Assembly (NCBI GenBank): GCA_964446685.1
Contig: CAYUPO010000009.1
Span: 1-53,111, forward strand
DNA: 53,111 nt
Direction of reading: 5' to 3'
From: CAZWRN01 sp964446685
GTDB taxonomy: Bacteria > Patescibacteriota > Microgenomatia > Daviesbacterales > UBA10151
Within the stretch, counting starts at the first letter, position 1, and each line of letters opens with the position of its first letter. The notes under the pieces were generated by a model that was not told where the DNA came from, searched no databases, and saw only the letters and a program-made list of their open reading frames with translations. The position numbers and the translations under genes were made by a program. Positions 44,492-51,456 of this stretch are shown one piece after another.

Positions 44492-44540
44492 GAAGACAGA
44501 GGACGCTTTTAGCTTAAAAATGATAGAATACCAAGGTAAT

Positions 44541-44613
44541 GGCCTCGTAGCTCAATGGATTGAGCAATCCCGTCCTAAGGGAGAGACTGGGGGTTCGAGT
44601 CCCTCCGGGGCCG
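44541..44613 (+). tRNA. tRNA-Arg (anticodon CCU)
   Basis: 73 nt with a full cloverleaf. The acceptor is GGCCTCG/CGGGGCC (one G-U) and the D stem GCTC/GAGC. The anticodon loop is GTCCTAA with anticodon CCT, and the T arm is GGGGG-TTCGAGT-CCCTC. The first anticodon-stem pair is A-G. CCA is not encoded. It reads AGG. The synthetase gene argS lies about 4 kb away. Confidence 0.92.
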
Positions 44614-44620
44614 CAAAACA

Positions 44621-44665
44621 GATAGATCAGATAGATCAGATAGATCAGATAGATCAGATAGATCA
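44621..44665. repeat. 9-bp tandem repeat gatagatca x5
   Basis: Five perfect 9-bp copies directly after tRNA-Arg. They are followed at 44679-44720 by complementary words (atatctgat, ttatctgat), so the tract can fold back on itself. Confidence 0.9.
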
Positions 44666-44724
44666 GAATACCAGTTTCCGATATATCTGATTTCATCCGA
44701 TCTTATCTGATTTAATCCGGTACC

Positions 44725-44796
44725 CGGGGACTAATTCATCGGTAGAATGCACGATTCGGGTTCGTGATGCAGAGGGTTCAATTCCCTCGTCCCCGA
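44725..44796 (+). tRNA. tRNA-Pro (anticodon CGG)
   Basis: 72 nt. The acceptor is CGGGGAC/GTCCCCG with the C1-G72 pair typical of bacterial tRNA-Pro. The D stem is ATTC/GAAT and the anticodon stem CACGA/TCGTG. The loop TTCGGGT has anticodon CGG followed by G37, and the T arm is GAGGG-TTCAATT-CCCTC. It reads CCG. The D arm is AU-rich but pairs. The 3' end is duplicated at 44909-44924. Confidence 0.9.
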
Positions 44797-44972
44797 CTTT
44801 TTTGAGGTTCTGATATTTATATCAGGTTCTCAAAAAAAACTGTGGCAGAGTTAATTTAAACAGATCTCGGATCTGGTTCAACTCCTGCAAGGAGGAAGCT
44901 CTGCTTATTCCCTCGTCCCCGACTTTTTTGAGGTTCTGATATTTATATCAGGTTCTCAAAAAAACTGTGGTA
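44781..44972. repeat. Direct repeat of tRNA-Pro 3' end plus terminator
   Basis: A block of about 64 bp (tRNA 3' end, terminator, actgtgg) at 44781-44845 is repeated almost perfectly at 44909-44972, differing by one A in the A run. The 63 bp between the copies can fold (GCAGAG/CTCTGC outer stem, CAGAT/ATCTG inner hairpin) but is not a complete tRNA. The form resembles attachment-site duplication left by an integrated element. Confidence 0.8.
44797..44832 (+). terminator. Terminator after tRNA-Pro
   Basis: A T run, a hairpin CTGATA/TATCAG extended by partly pairing gag…ctc arms, and an A run; it can act in both directions. It is duplicated with the tRNA end at about 44925-44960, where it faces the minus-strand gene at 45012. 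Confidence 0.6.
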
Positions 44973-45011
44973 TAAAGTGTCTGAACAAATAAGCACTACA
45001 GGTAGAGGTTA

Positions 45012-46004
45012 TTATTCCAGTCCAAAATCTTTTAGGGAATATTTAACCCAAAATTTACCAATAATATTTTTTCTTGGTACAAACCCCCACATCCTACTAT
45101 CTGCGCTATGATCTCTATTGTCACCCATTACGAAGTAGCTATCTTCAGGAACAGTTACAGAAGCATTATCCTGAAGAAAATCGCCTCCTCTTGTACAAGT
45201 ATTTTCTGTTACATATGTCTCATCAAATACACTTCCATTTATGTAAACTTTACAATCTTGGATTTTTATTTCTTCTCCTGGAATTCCGATTACCCTTTTT
45301 AAGAAATCCTGAGCCTCATTTTGAGGATTTTTGAGAATAATTACATCTCCGTGCTGAGGATTATCTGATAGATAGGCTAATTTATTAGTTATGAAATATT
45401 GTCCTGCTGAATAATTTGGGGCCATAGCTTGCCCAGATACCTTATGTGGCTGAGCTACGAAGAGATAAATTAACGTCAATATTGAAACCAATCCTATTGA
45501 TAAGCCAAAAAACAGGAATAAAAAAACAAACAGCAACCATGACTTAGTAGTAACTGGTCGATCAGATCCTAAAACTGGTTGTCCTAGTTGATCAACTTTA
45601 ACAACAAAAGTATTTGCCATTTTATCATGAAAAGTCTGACTCTTTTTATCAACAATCATCCAAAAAAAACCCAAGTTTAAAAGGCCACTAAACCATTTAC
45701 CAATACTTTCTCTTAATATGATTTTGCTAAGCAATGGTTGCTGGTAATCATTGCTAACAACCCTCAGTTTCATTATTTTTTTACCCCAAGTTGCTCCCTT
45801 CCAGTTAACTAAACAGATGTTGTAAATCAACACAACTAAAGAAAAAAGGATCTGACCAAATCTGCCTAATCCCGGGAATAAAGAAATTAAAATTACAATG
45901 AGTACAACTCCGGGGACAAGAAGAATAAGTTCGTCAATTATTAAAGCAAATAGACGTTCCCAAAAAGTACCTTTTAGATAATATTTTTTTAAATTTTCTT
46001 CCAC
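45012..46004 (-). CDS. RDD-domain / signal peptidase I fusion with altered catalytic Ser
   Basis: 330 residues from a GTG start. The N-terminal RDD domain (about 10-135) has several membrane helices and FWERLFALIIDELILL, NWKGATWGKKIMKLRVV and KSQTFHDKMANTFVV. A further helix at about 160-185 leads into a type I signal peptidase domain: VSGQAMAPNY, GDVIILKNP, FLKRVIGIPGEEI, YFVMGDNRDHSADSRMWGFV. The conserved Lys (Lys236) and the GDNRDHSADSR box are intact. The position of the nucleophilic Ser (family pattern G-x-S-M-x-P) is Ala193, codon GCT. If correct, the enzyme should be unable to cleave signal peptides by the usual Ser/Lys mechanism. It may be a binding protein, a decoy, or a sequencing error. 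TAAAAT lies 6 nt before the GTG. Confidence 0.85.
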   Translation of the reverse strand: MEENLKKYYLKGTFWERLFALIIDELILLVPGVVLIVILISLFPGLGRFGQILFSLVVLIYNICLVNWKGATWGKKIMKLRVVSNDYQQPLLSKIILRESIGKWFSGLLNLGFFWMIVDKKSQTFHDKMANTFVVKVDQLGQPVLGSDRPVTTKSWLLFVFLFLFFGLSIGLVSILTLIYLFVAQPHKVSGQAMAPNYSAGQYFITNKLAYLSDNPQHGDVIILKNPQNEAQDFLKRVIGIPGEEIKIQDCKVYINGSVFDETYVTENTCTRGGDFLQDNASVTVPEDSYFVMGDNRDHSADSRMWGFVPRKNIIGKFWVKYSLKDFGLE

Positions 46005-46010
46005 AGCTTC

Positions 46011-46016
46011 ATTTTA
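46011..46016 (-). promoter_or_regulatory. -10 box of the RDD/peptidase gene
   Basis: TAAAAT exactly 6 nt before the GTG at 46004; no Shine-Dalgarno sequence. It supports the GTG start. Confidence 0.4.
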
Positions 46017-46089
46017 TCTACTGCTCTCAGTAATTGTAAACAGTGATGGATCCTTTTATAAGAGTTTGAATTATTATCATATCCAACTT

Positions 46090-46836
46090 TTATCCGACAA
46101 TATCTTTTGCGGTATCTTCGATTCGTATATTTATATTATTAATCACCCCTTTGATATATTTTGATACTTCATCTGTATATTTTTTTATAAAACCGTTTTT
46201 TTCTTCAACTTCTGCTTCTGATGTGCTTTCTGGATTTAAATAATCTTTAATCAGCTGATCGGCCTGAGTTGTTAACTCTGCAGGATCAGCTCCCAGAAAT
46301 TCAGGTTGTGCAACTTGGGACTCATTGACAACTATCTCGGCTGGGTTAATTCCAACCAAGACATCACCTGATTTCCCAACTGCACTGACTTTGGTATTGG
46401 TATCAAATCTGATAGTGGCATTGCCGGAGCCAATTGCTTTAACACTAATTGTGGCTATCACACCACCGGACTTGGTAATTGAACCTGGACTGGCTAGCAA
46501 TATCGCATTGGCCTGACCTGGTTTTGTCAATTCTTTGCCAATTATCTGGGGTAATTTTTGGGAAGGTTTAATATCGGTGATCTGGATCACAGACTGAGCA
46601 TAAGTTAAAGCCAGCTCAACTGCTGACACCTCTTCCTCAGCTGAATCAAGTGAGATATCAAAGGTAGTCTCCTGCCCTTGTTCCAATGTCATTTGCGAAG
46701 GTAAAACAGAGAGCGAAACACCAACTACATTGGCTTTTGGCATAAATATCTGAGGGGTCTTGACCTGTTTGGTAGCTACTAAGATACCGATGATACTAAA
46801 AATCACAAAAAGCAAAACGAATGGATGCTTGAACAT
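46090..46836 (-). CDS. Membrane-anchored cohesin-like protein
   Basis: 248 residues from the ATG at 46836. The ATG 15 bp upstream would lie within the leaderless promoter. One hydrophobic segment at about 4-22 acts as a signal or anchor. Residues about 35-170 follow the cohesin pattern: LSVLPSQMTLEQGQETTFDISLDSAEEEVSAVELALTY, SPGSITKSGGVIATISVKAIGSGNATIRF, and an IVVNESQV end. The C-terminal 75 residues are acidic and helical, ending with a possible amphipathic helix. It is a second cohesin-like protein in addition to 38774-39754. No dockerin repeat is visible in the window, so it may be an adhesion domain rather than cellulosomal. Confidence 0.7.
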   Translation of the reverse strand: MFKHPFVLLFVIFSIIGILVATKQVKTPQIFMPKANVVGVSLSVLPSQMTLEQGQETTFDISLDSAEEEVSAVELALTYAQSVIQITDIKPSQKLPQIIGKELTKPGQANAILLASPGSITKSGGVIATISVKAIGSGNATIRFDTNTKVSAVGKSGDVLVGINPAEIVVNESQVAQPEFLGADPAELTTQADQLIKDYLNPESTSEAEVEEKNGFIKKYTDEVSKYIKGVINNINIRIEDTAKDIVG

Positions 46837-46842
46837 ATATTT

Positions 46843-46848
46843 AGTATA
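46843..46848 (-). promoter_or_regulatory. -10 box of the cohesin-like gene
   Basis: TATACT exactly 6 nt before the ATG at 46836. It decides the start over the ATG five codons upstream. Confidence 0.5.
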
Positions 46849-46858
46849 CAATACAGAA

Positions 46859-46975
46859 AATTTCTAAGTACCCTAATTTCTAATTAAACTAAACAAATCC
46901 CAATAACTAAACTGTTTAGAAATTTGGACATTAGACATTATTTAGATCAATTAGAAATTAGGGTAATTAGAAATT
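46859..46975. repeat. 'ctaatttct / agaaattag' inverted words
   Basis: taccctaatttctaattaaac opposes caattagaaattagggtaa, giving a hairpin of more than 12 bp between ndk and the cohesin-like gene. The same words recur at 48674-48796. Confidence 0.75.
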
Positions 46976-46978
46976 TAG

Positions 46979-47509
46979 CTATGCTTTTTTCTCTACTAAT
47001 TCGGGGAACCAGAGGTTGATTTCCAGAGCGGCTTCTTCGTCGTTGCCGGAAGCATGAACCAGGTTGTAAACACTGCGACCGTCTTTGTCAGCGTCGGCGA
47101 ATGAATCTTCACCAAAATCGCCTCTGATAGTGCCTTTATCAGCTTTTGAAGGATCGGTTTTACCAACAATTTGTCTGATTTCAGCAACGGCATCATCTCC
47201 GCCTTCTAATACCAGTTTTACAATTGGTCCGGAAGCTACATAGTCTTGTACGGCCTGTAAAATCTTCAGATTTTTGTCATACAGATCTTTCTTTTCCTGT
47301 ACGCCCAGACCTGTAATATCAGCGTGTCCTAAAGTGAGTACATAGTTGTAGTTGTCGAGGTTGTAATGCTTGATCAGCATCGCTTTTTCAGCCATCAGCA
47401 TCTGCATGCCGATTATTTTGAGGTCTTTATCTTCAAACCGCTTGAGGATCTCCCCAATCAGATTTCTTTTAACTGCGTCTGGTTTAAGTAATACAAGTGA
47501 TCTAGCCAT
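46979..47509 (-). CDS. ndk: Nucleoside diphosphate kinase
   Basis: 176 residues from the ATG at 47509, where the protein begins MARSLVLLKPDAVKRNLIGE, the family start. Other hallmarks: GPIVKLVLEG, TDPSKADKGTIRGDFG, and the phosphohistidine region NLVHASGNDEEAALEI. It moves the terminal phosphate from ATP to other NDPs through that His. It is longer than the usual 135-150 residues: an acidic insert (EDSFADADKDGRSVY) sits between the RGDFG motif and the active-site His. This may be a lineage feature. The gene stands alone with repeat tracts on both sides. Confidence 0.93.
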   Translation of the reverse strand: MARSLVLLKPDAVKRNLIGEILKRFEDKDLKIIGMQMLMAEKAMLIKHYNLDNYNYVLTLGHADITGLGVQEKKDLYDKNLKILQAVQDYVASGPIVKLVLEGGDDAVAEIRQIVGKTDPSKADKGTIRGDFGEDSFADADKDGRSVYNLVHASGNDEEAALEINLWFPELVEKKA

Positions 47510-47514
47510 ATTTT

Positions 47515-47645
47515 TTAAATTCAAAATCCTAAATAACAAACTACAAACAAATTCAAAATATCAACTCTGAAATACCAAACTTTTTTTGTTCTTTAAATTT
47601 TGAACATTTATCTTTGTTTGAAATTTTGGATTTGGTACTTTGAAT
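47515..47645. repeat. 'caaattcaaaatc' inverted words
   Basis: aaattcaaaatcctaaat and caaattcaaaatatc oppose gttctttaaattttgaac and tttgaaattttggattt, forming an imperfect hairpin between ndk and the phosphoesterase gene. Confidence 0.6.
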
Positions 47646-48674
47646 TTACCTTATCTCTACCTGTCTGATATTGTAACTGCCATCCTCACGCACGTCAACC
47701 ATCAGAAAGCGTGGGGCTTGCGGATTGCGCTCGGAAGTTATGGCTCCTGTTGTGACCATATTTAAATTATTAACCGGATCCTTGTAGCTGGAATACATAT
47801 GCGTGTCAGCTGAAAAAACCAGTTTGACTCCGGCTCTGGCGAAAATACTCATCAGATGTTCAGCCTGAGCTTTGAGCTTGCCTTCCTCTTTGCCCATCAC
47901 ATGGTCTGAAGATGGGTGAAATAGTGGCATATCAGCCACTGCAAATACTACCTGAGGCTGCAACAGCTCTATTTTAGCTAACTCATCCTCTACCCACTGC
48001 AGCTGAGTACTATCTAATCCCAGATAATTATCAGCGTTTTCAATCATAATAAATCGGGTATTTTCATAAGTAAAAGCCTGATAGGGATTGCCAAAAACTT
48101 CAATAAAATTTTGAACAGAATCCTTTTTCTGATTCCGGCTGTCCCACAGATCATGATCACCTGGTGTGATATAATAGTTTAAGGCTGATTCCTCATAAAC
48201 AGCTTTAGTTTTTTTGAGCTCTTCCAGGGTCCCGACATCCGATAAATCCCCCATTCCAATCACAAATCTGGCATTTTCAGCTTTTGCCTGCGACAAAGCT
48301 TTGCCTAAATTAAGATAATCCAGATGTGAATCTGCCATTACTGCGAATGAATAGACAACTGCGGCATTGGATTCAGGTTCAGGATTAGCTGGAGTCGGAC
48401 CATTTCCACTCAAAGCTGATTTAGCTGTCTGAATGCTATCTTTCGGATTAAACGTCAGTAGCTGGGTAATAAAGTTGTACGCTCCCTCAGATGTCAGCAG
48501 ACTTTTAACTGTCTGCTGTGGTGACAAAGAAGCCGGATCATAGCCGGAAAATGCTTTATAAGCCTGCACCAGCCCCAAACCTAAAACAGCCATAATAATG
48601 ACACTCAAAAAAAGCCTGAAAAAAGTTAACAGCGGATTACCAGACTTTTTACGATGATCAGAGTGAAATAACAT
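47646..48674 (-). CDS. Membrane-anchored calcineurin-like metallophosphoesterase
   Basis: 342 residues. A basic N-terminus and one membrane helix (about 15-38) are followed by an exported linker. The phosphoesterase fold starts near 108. Metal-binding motifs in order: AVMADSHLDYL (D-x-H), IGMGDLSDVG (GDxxD), YYITPGDHDLWD (family GNHD, here GDHD), DMPLFHPS (H) and VFSADTHMY (family GHxH, here ADTH). The last two differ from consensus but keep the ligand residues. It likely hydrolyses a phosphate ester outside the cell, on nucleotides, lipids or wall intermediates. The substrate is unknown. Confidence 0.85.
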   Translation of the reverse strand: MLFHSDHRKKSGNPLLTFFRLFLSVIIMAVLGLGLVQAYKAFSGYDPASLSPQQTVKSLLTSEGAYNFITQLLTFNPKDSIQTAKSALSGNGPTPANPEPESNAAVVYSFAVMADSHLDYLNLGKALSQAKAENARFVIGMGDLSDVGTLEELKKTKAVYEESALNYYITPGDHDLWDSRNQKKDSVQNFIEVFGNPYQAFTYENTRFIMIENADNYLGLDSTQLQWVEDELAKIELLQPQVVFAVADMPLFHPSSDHVMGKEEGKLKAQAEHLMSIFARAGVKLVFSADTHMYSSYKDPVNNLNMVTTGAITSERNPQAPRFLMVDVREDGSYNIRQVEIR

Positions 48675-48796
48675 GGGAAAATTTCTAATTTCTAATTTCT
48701 AATTGACCTAAACAAATACTAATGTCTAATGACCAAAAATTTTGATATTTATTCATTTGACATTATTTAGAAATTAGAAATTAGAGTACTTAGAAA
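48674..48796. repeat. 'aatttct / agaaatt' inverted words
   Basis: aatttctaatttctaatttc opposes ttagaaattagaaattaga across about 70 bp, a long stem between argS and the phosphoesterase gene, just after the argS stop at 48804. Confidence 0.75.
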
Positions 48797-48803
48797 TTAT
48801 ACC

Positions 48804-50630
48804 CTACATCTTCTCCACTGTCTCGATACCCAGCAGATAGAGGCCTAGTGCGATTTGTTCGCCCAGTCTTTTGGCTAAAAGAAGCCTGAAATCAGTTTTG
48901 TTTGATCCCAGAATCGGGCATTTTTCATAAAATTGGTTAAATGTTTTAGCCAGAATAATTAAGTAGCTGGCTATTAAACTTGGTTGTAGTTCTTTTGTTG
49001 CTTGGGTGATAGTCAGTTCAAAGTACTCCATTTGTCTTAGTAACTCTCTTTCTTCTGTTTCAAGAGGAATACCTGCAGCTAAAAGTTCCTGACTTATCAT
49101 TGGTTGGATCTCTTTTTTGATAGGCTGCTCTTCTACATTTGGCATACCATCATCTTCAAATGATTGCGCGATATCTTCCATTTCAGCTTCCTCCTCAATT
49201 TCTTCAGGCTCAATTTCAGTTGCGTGATTTTCCGGTTTGGCTTTGGCAAGAAGGGATCTGATCCTGGCGTAGACATACAAAATGTATGGGCCGGTGTCAC
49301 CATGAAGAGAAACTGACTTTTCAACATCATAGGTAATATCCGAAATAAGAGAATGTTTTAGATAGAAAAATTTAATCGCGGCTACTGCTATCTTTTGATA
49401 TTGTTCATCAGTTAATTTACTCTCAAACTGCTGCTTGATTACCGATGTTACCTGATCGATCAGATCCTCAGCTGCAATAATATTCCCTTTTCTGGATGAC
49501 ATCCGGCCGGTTGTCAGGCTGACAAAGCCGTAAGGAATATGTTTTTTCTTGGAAGTTTCCCGGTTTTCAATCAGTTCCAGAGCTTTGTTGACCACTTTGA
49601 AAAAATCTGTCTGCTGAGTGTCGACAACGTGCAGCGAAACATCAAACGGAAACAGCTCTTCTTCCCTCTGGGTTAGTCCCAGCTCTTTGCCTTCATATGT
49701 GGGATGGCCTTTGGAATTGATAAAAACCCGGTTGTGCAGACCGTATTTTTCTCCGGGAAAGATAATTGCCCCCTCGTCTTTGACAAATACTTTATCGATA
49801 TTAGCCATCACAATCGCTTTGCCAGCTTCATCGACTTCGGATTCATTAATTCTGATATCAAATTCAGTCCCCAGAGTGACAAAGATGGTCTGGAAGTAAA
49901 GCAAACTCCATTCTCTGGTTTCTTCCCAGATCGGGACAATACTTGGATCTCTTTGATAGACTTTAGTATTAATATTATCTATTTGCTCTTTGGCTTTTGG
50001 ATCATCTTCATACTGACTGTGGGCATAAGCATAGGCCAGGCCGAGAAATCTGGCTTTGTCTTTGAGGGAAACTGAATTTTTAATAGCTTCATATTCAGCT
50101 TTTTTCTGAAGTACACCCCAGAGAGCTTTAGCCACAGGTAGCCCGATATCAGAACCATAATCAACTTTATAAATCGGATGACCCTGAAATTCCAGCAGCC
50201 TAGAGAGAGATTCACCAACACTCAAGGTTCTTAAATGTCCGATATGCAGCTCTTTGTGGGTATTTGGGTGGCCAAATTCGACCAGAAATCTGGTGGCATA
50301 ATCATCTTTATCAGCTGCCTTGATATCATCTGCCAATATCTGAATCAGACTTCGCTCTTTTAAATAAAAATTAATAAACCCAGCTCCTGCCACATCAACC
50401 CGCTCTAAATAGTCAGGATGTCCGAGCTGATCAATGATGGCATTAGCAATCTCTCGTGGATTCTGATAAGATTTTTGGTGTTTTTGTTTAGATAGCTGTA
50501 GCGCTATATTCGAAGAATAATCTCCGAAGAGTACATTTTCACTAATAGATACTACTGTATCAGTAGGAAAAATAAACCCCAAATCAACCACCGCTTTGTG
50601 TAAATCCGTGGAAAGCTTTGTGAAATACAT
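48804..50630 (-). CDS. argS: Arginyl-tRNA synthetase
   Basis: 608 residues, class I synthetase. The N-terminal additional domain is followed by the HIGH motif in EFGHPNTHKELHIGHLRTLS and the MSSRKG form of the KMSKS loop (GRMSSRKGNII), then the all-helical anticodon-binding domain. It charges tRNA-Arg; unlike most synthetases, ArgRS needs tRNA bound to activate Arg. An unusual acidic insert of roughly 45-60 residues (EIEPEEIEEEAEMEDIAQ…) sits near residues 465-530, at the junction to the anticodon domain. TATTAT lies exactly 6 nt before the ATG, without a Shine-Dalgarno sequence. Confidence 0.95.
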   Translation of the reverse strand: MYFTKLSTDLHKAVVDLGFIFPTDTVVSISENVLFGDYSSNIALQLSKQKHQKSYQNPREIANAIIDQLGHPDYLERVDVAGAGFINFYLKERSLIQILADDIKAADKDDYATRFLVEFGHPNTHKELHIGHLRTLSVGESLSRLLEFQGHPIYKVDYGSDIGLPVAKALWGVLQKKAEYEAIKNSVSLKDKARFLGLAYAYAHSQYEDDPKAKEQIDNINTKVYQRDPSIVPIWEETREWSLLYFQTIFVTLGTEFDIRINESEVDEAGKAIVMANIDKVFVKDEGAIIFPGEKYGLHNRVFINSKGHPTYEGKELGLTQREEELFPFDVSLHVVDTQQTDFFKVVNKALELIENRETSKKKHIPYGFVSLTTGRMSSRKGNIIAAEDLIDQVTSVIKQQFESKLTDEQYQKIAVAAIKFFYLKHSLISDITYDVEKSVSLHGDTGPYILYVYARIRSLLAKAKPENHATEIEPEEIEEEAEMEDIAQSFEDDGMPNVEEQPIKKEIQPMISQELLAAGIPLETEERELLRQMEYFELTITQATKELQPSLIASYLIILAKTFNQFYEKCPILGSNKTDFRLLLAKRLGEQIALGLYLLGIETVEKM

Positions 50631-50636
50631 AGGTTA

Positions 50637-50642
50637 ATAATA
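50637..50642 (-). promoter_or_regulatory. -10 box of argS
   Basis: TATTAT exactly 6 nt before the ATG at 50630. Part of the leaderless pattern. Confidence 0.45.
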
Positions 50643-50666
50643 TCAGATTTGGTTTTCCAGTGCGAG

Positions 50667-51431
50667 TTAAGGCATCAAACCTCTGTTTTGCATTAACTCT
50701 GTTGCAGCATTTAAAGCACCCTGGCCAGCGCTAAATACAATATCTCTTACTTCTGGAATTGCTAATGAAGCTATTCCAAGTGCGACAATTGGACCGCCAA
50801 AATTTAATGCAGTAACCCATCTACTACTGCCGATTGACTCATTTGACAAATCCTGACCAAAATTAGGCTTCATCAGTCGCATTTCCCCCAACCTTCTTTG
50901 TGCCTCAGTCTGATTGAATTCAGTTTGGGCTGTATCTGTAAATTGAGGACCCATTTGATTGGTAATATCTCTTTCTATTTTGATTAACCTGTTTAATTCA
51001 TCAGTCGACATACTCCCCCCAACGTATGGAAATGGTCTGGTATATCTGTCCAACACAGATCTGAAAGTTTCCAGACGGGCGGCTTCTTCAAAATTTGCAA
51101 TACTTAAAGGATCGTGTTCTCCTAGATGAGATCGGAATTGATCATATCTACTAGATGCTGCTTTCCGAGATCTCTCAAAACCGTGAATCAGTGGACTGAG
51201 ATCAAGCTCATCAATACCCACCGAAGTAGGATCTTCGCCTAATTGCAATTCGAAATACAAATAATCACGCCTAATCTTCTGGGATTCGGGGTCAAGTCTA
51301 TTTTTAGCAGATTCACCCAACGCTGACAAATTACCCCATCCTAGCCTAACAACTGCTGTAAGCTGTTTCGTAGTCCATCGTCCCTCCGCACTGATGGGTA
51401 ATGTACCAAATTGTTCGGGGAAAGAAGCCAT
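50667..51431 (-). CDS. Unrecognised protein with one C-terminal membrane segment
   Basis: 254 residues, family not recognised. It is mostly polar and helical, rich in Arg, Glu and Gln (about 1-205), with several long helix-forming stretches (SFERSRKAASSRYDQFRSHL-like, LNRLIKIERDITNQMG, EFNQTEAQRRLGEMRLM). One hydrophobic segment near 213-233 (ALNFGGPIVALGIASLAIP) suggests a tail-anchored or C-terminally anchored protein facing the cytoplasm. It lies 25 bp downstream of comEC in the same orientation, so it may be co-transcribed with the DNA-uptake genes. TATAAA occurs 10 nt before its ATG and could give it its own start. Confidence 0.6.
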   Translation of the reverse strand: MASFPEQFGTLPISAEGRWTTKQLTAVVRLGWGNLSALGESAKNRLDPESQKIRRDYLYFELQLGEDPTSVGIDELDLSPLIHGFERSRKAASSRYDQFRSHLGEHDPLSIANFEEAARLETFRSVLDRYTRPFPYVGGSMSTDELNRLIKIERDITNQMGPQFTDTAQTEFNQTEAQRRLGEMRLMKPNFGQDLSNESIGSSRWVTALNFGGPIVALGIASLAIPEVRDIVFSAGQGALNAATELMQNRGLMP

Positions 51432-51456
51432 ATTAGACGATTTTATACTCTAGGCT

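Noticed and set aside
44846..44908. A third tRNA between the duplicated tRNA-Pro ends
   Set aside because: An outer 6-7 bp stem and a T-loop-like ggttcaactcc are present, but there is no D arm or standard anticodon arm and the length is too short for a cloverleaf.
49704..50075. 123-residue plus-strand open frame inside argS
   Set aside because: It is antisense to a conserved synthetase and has no independent support.
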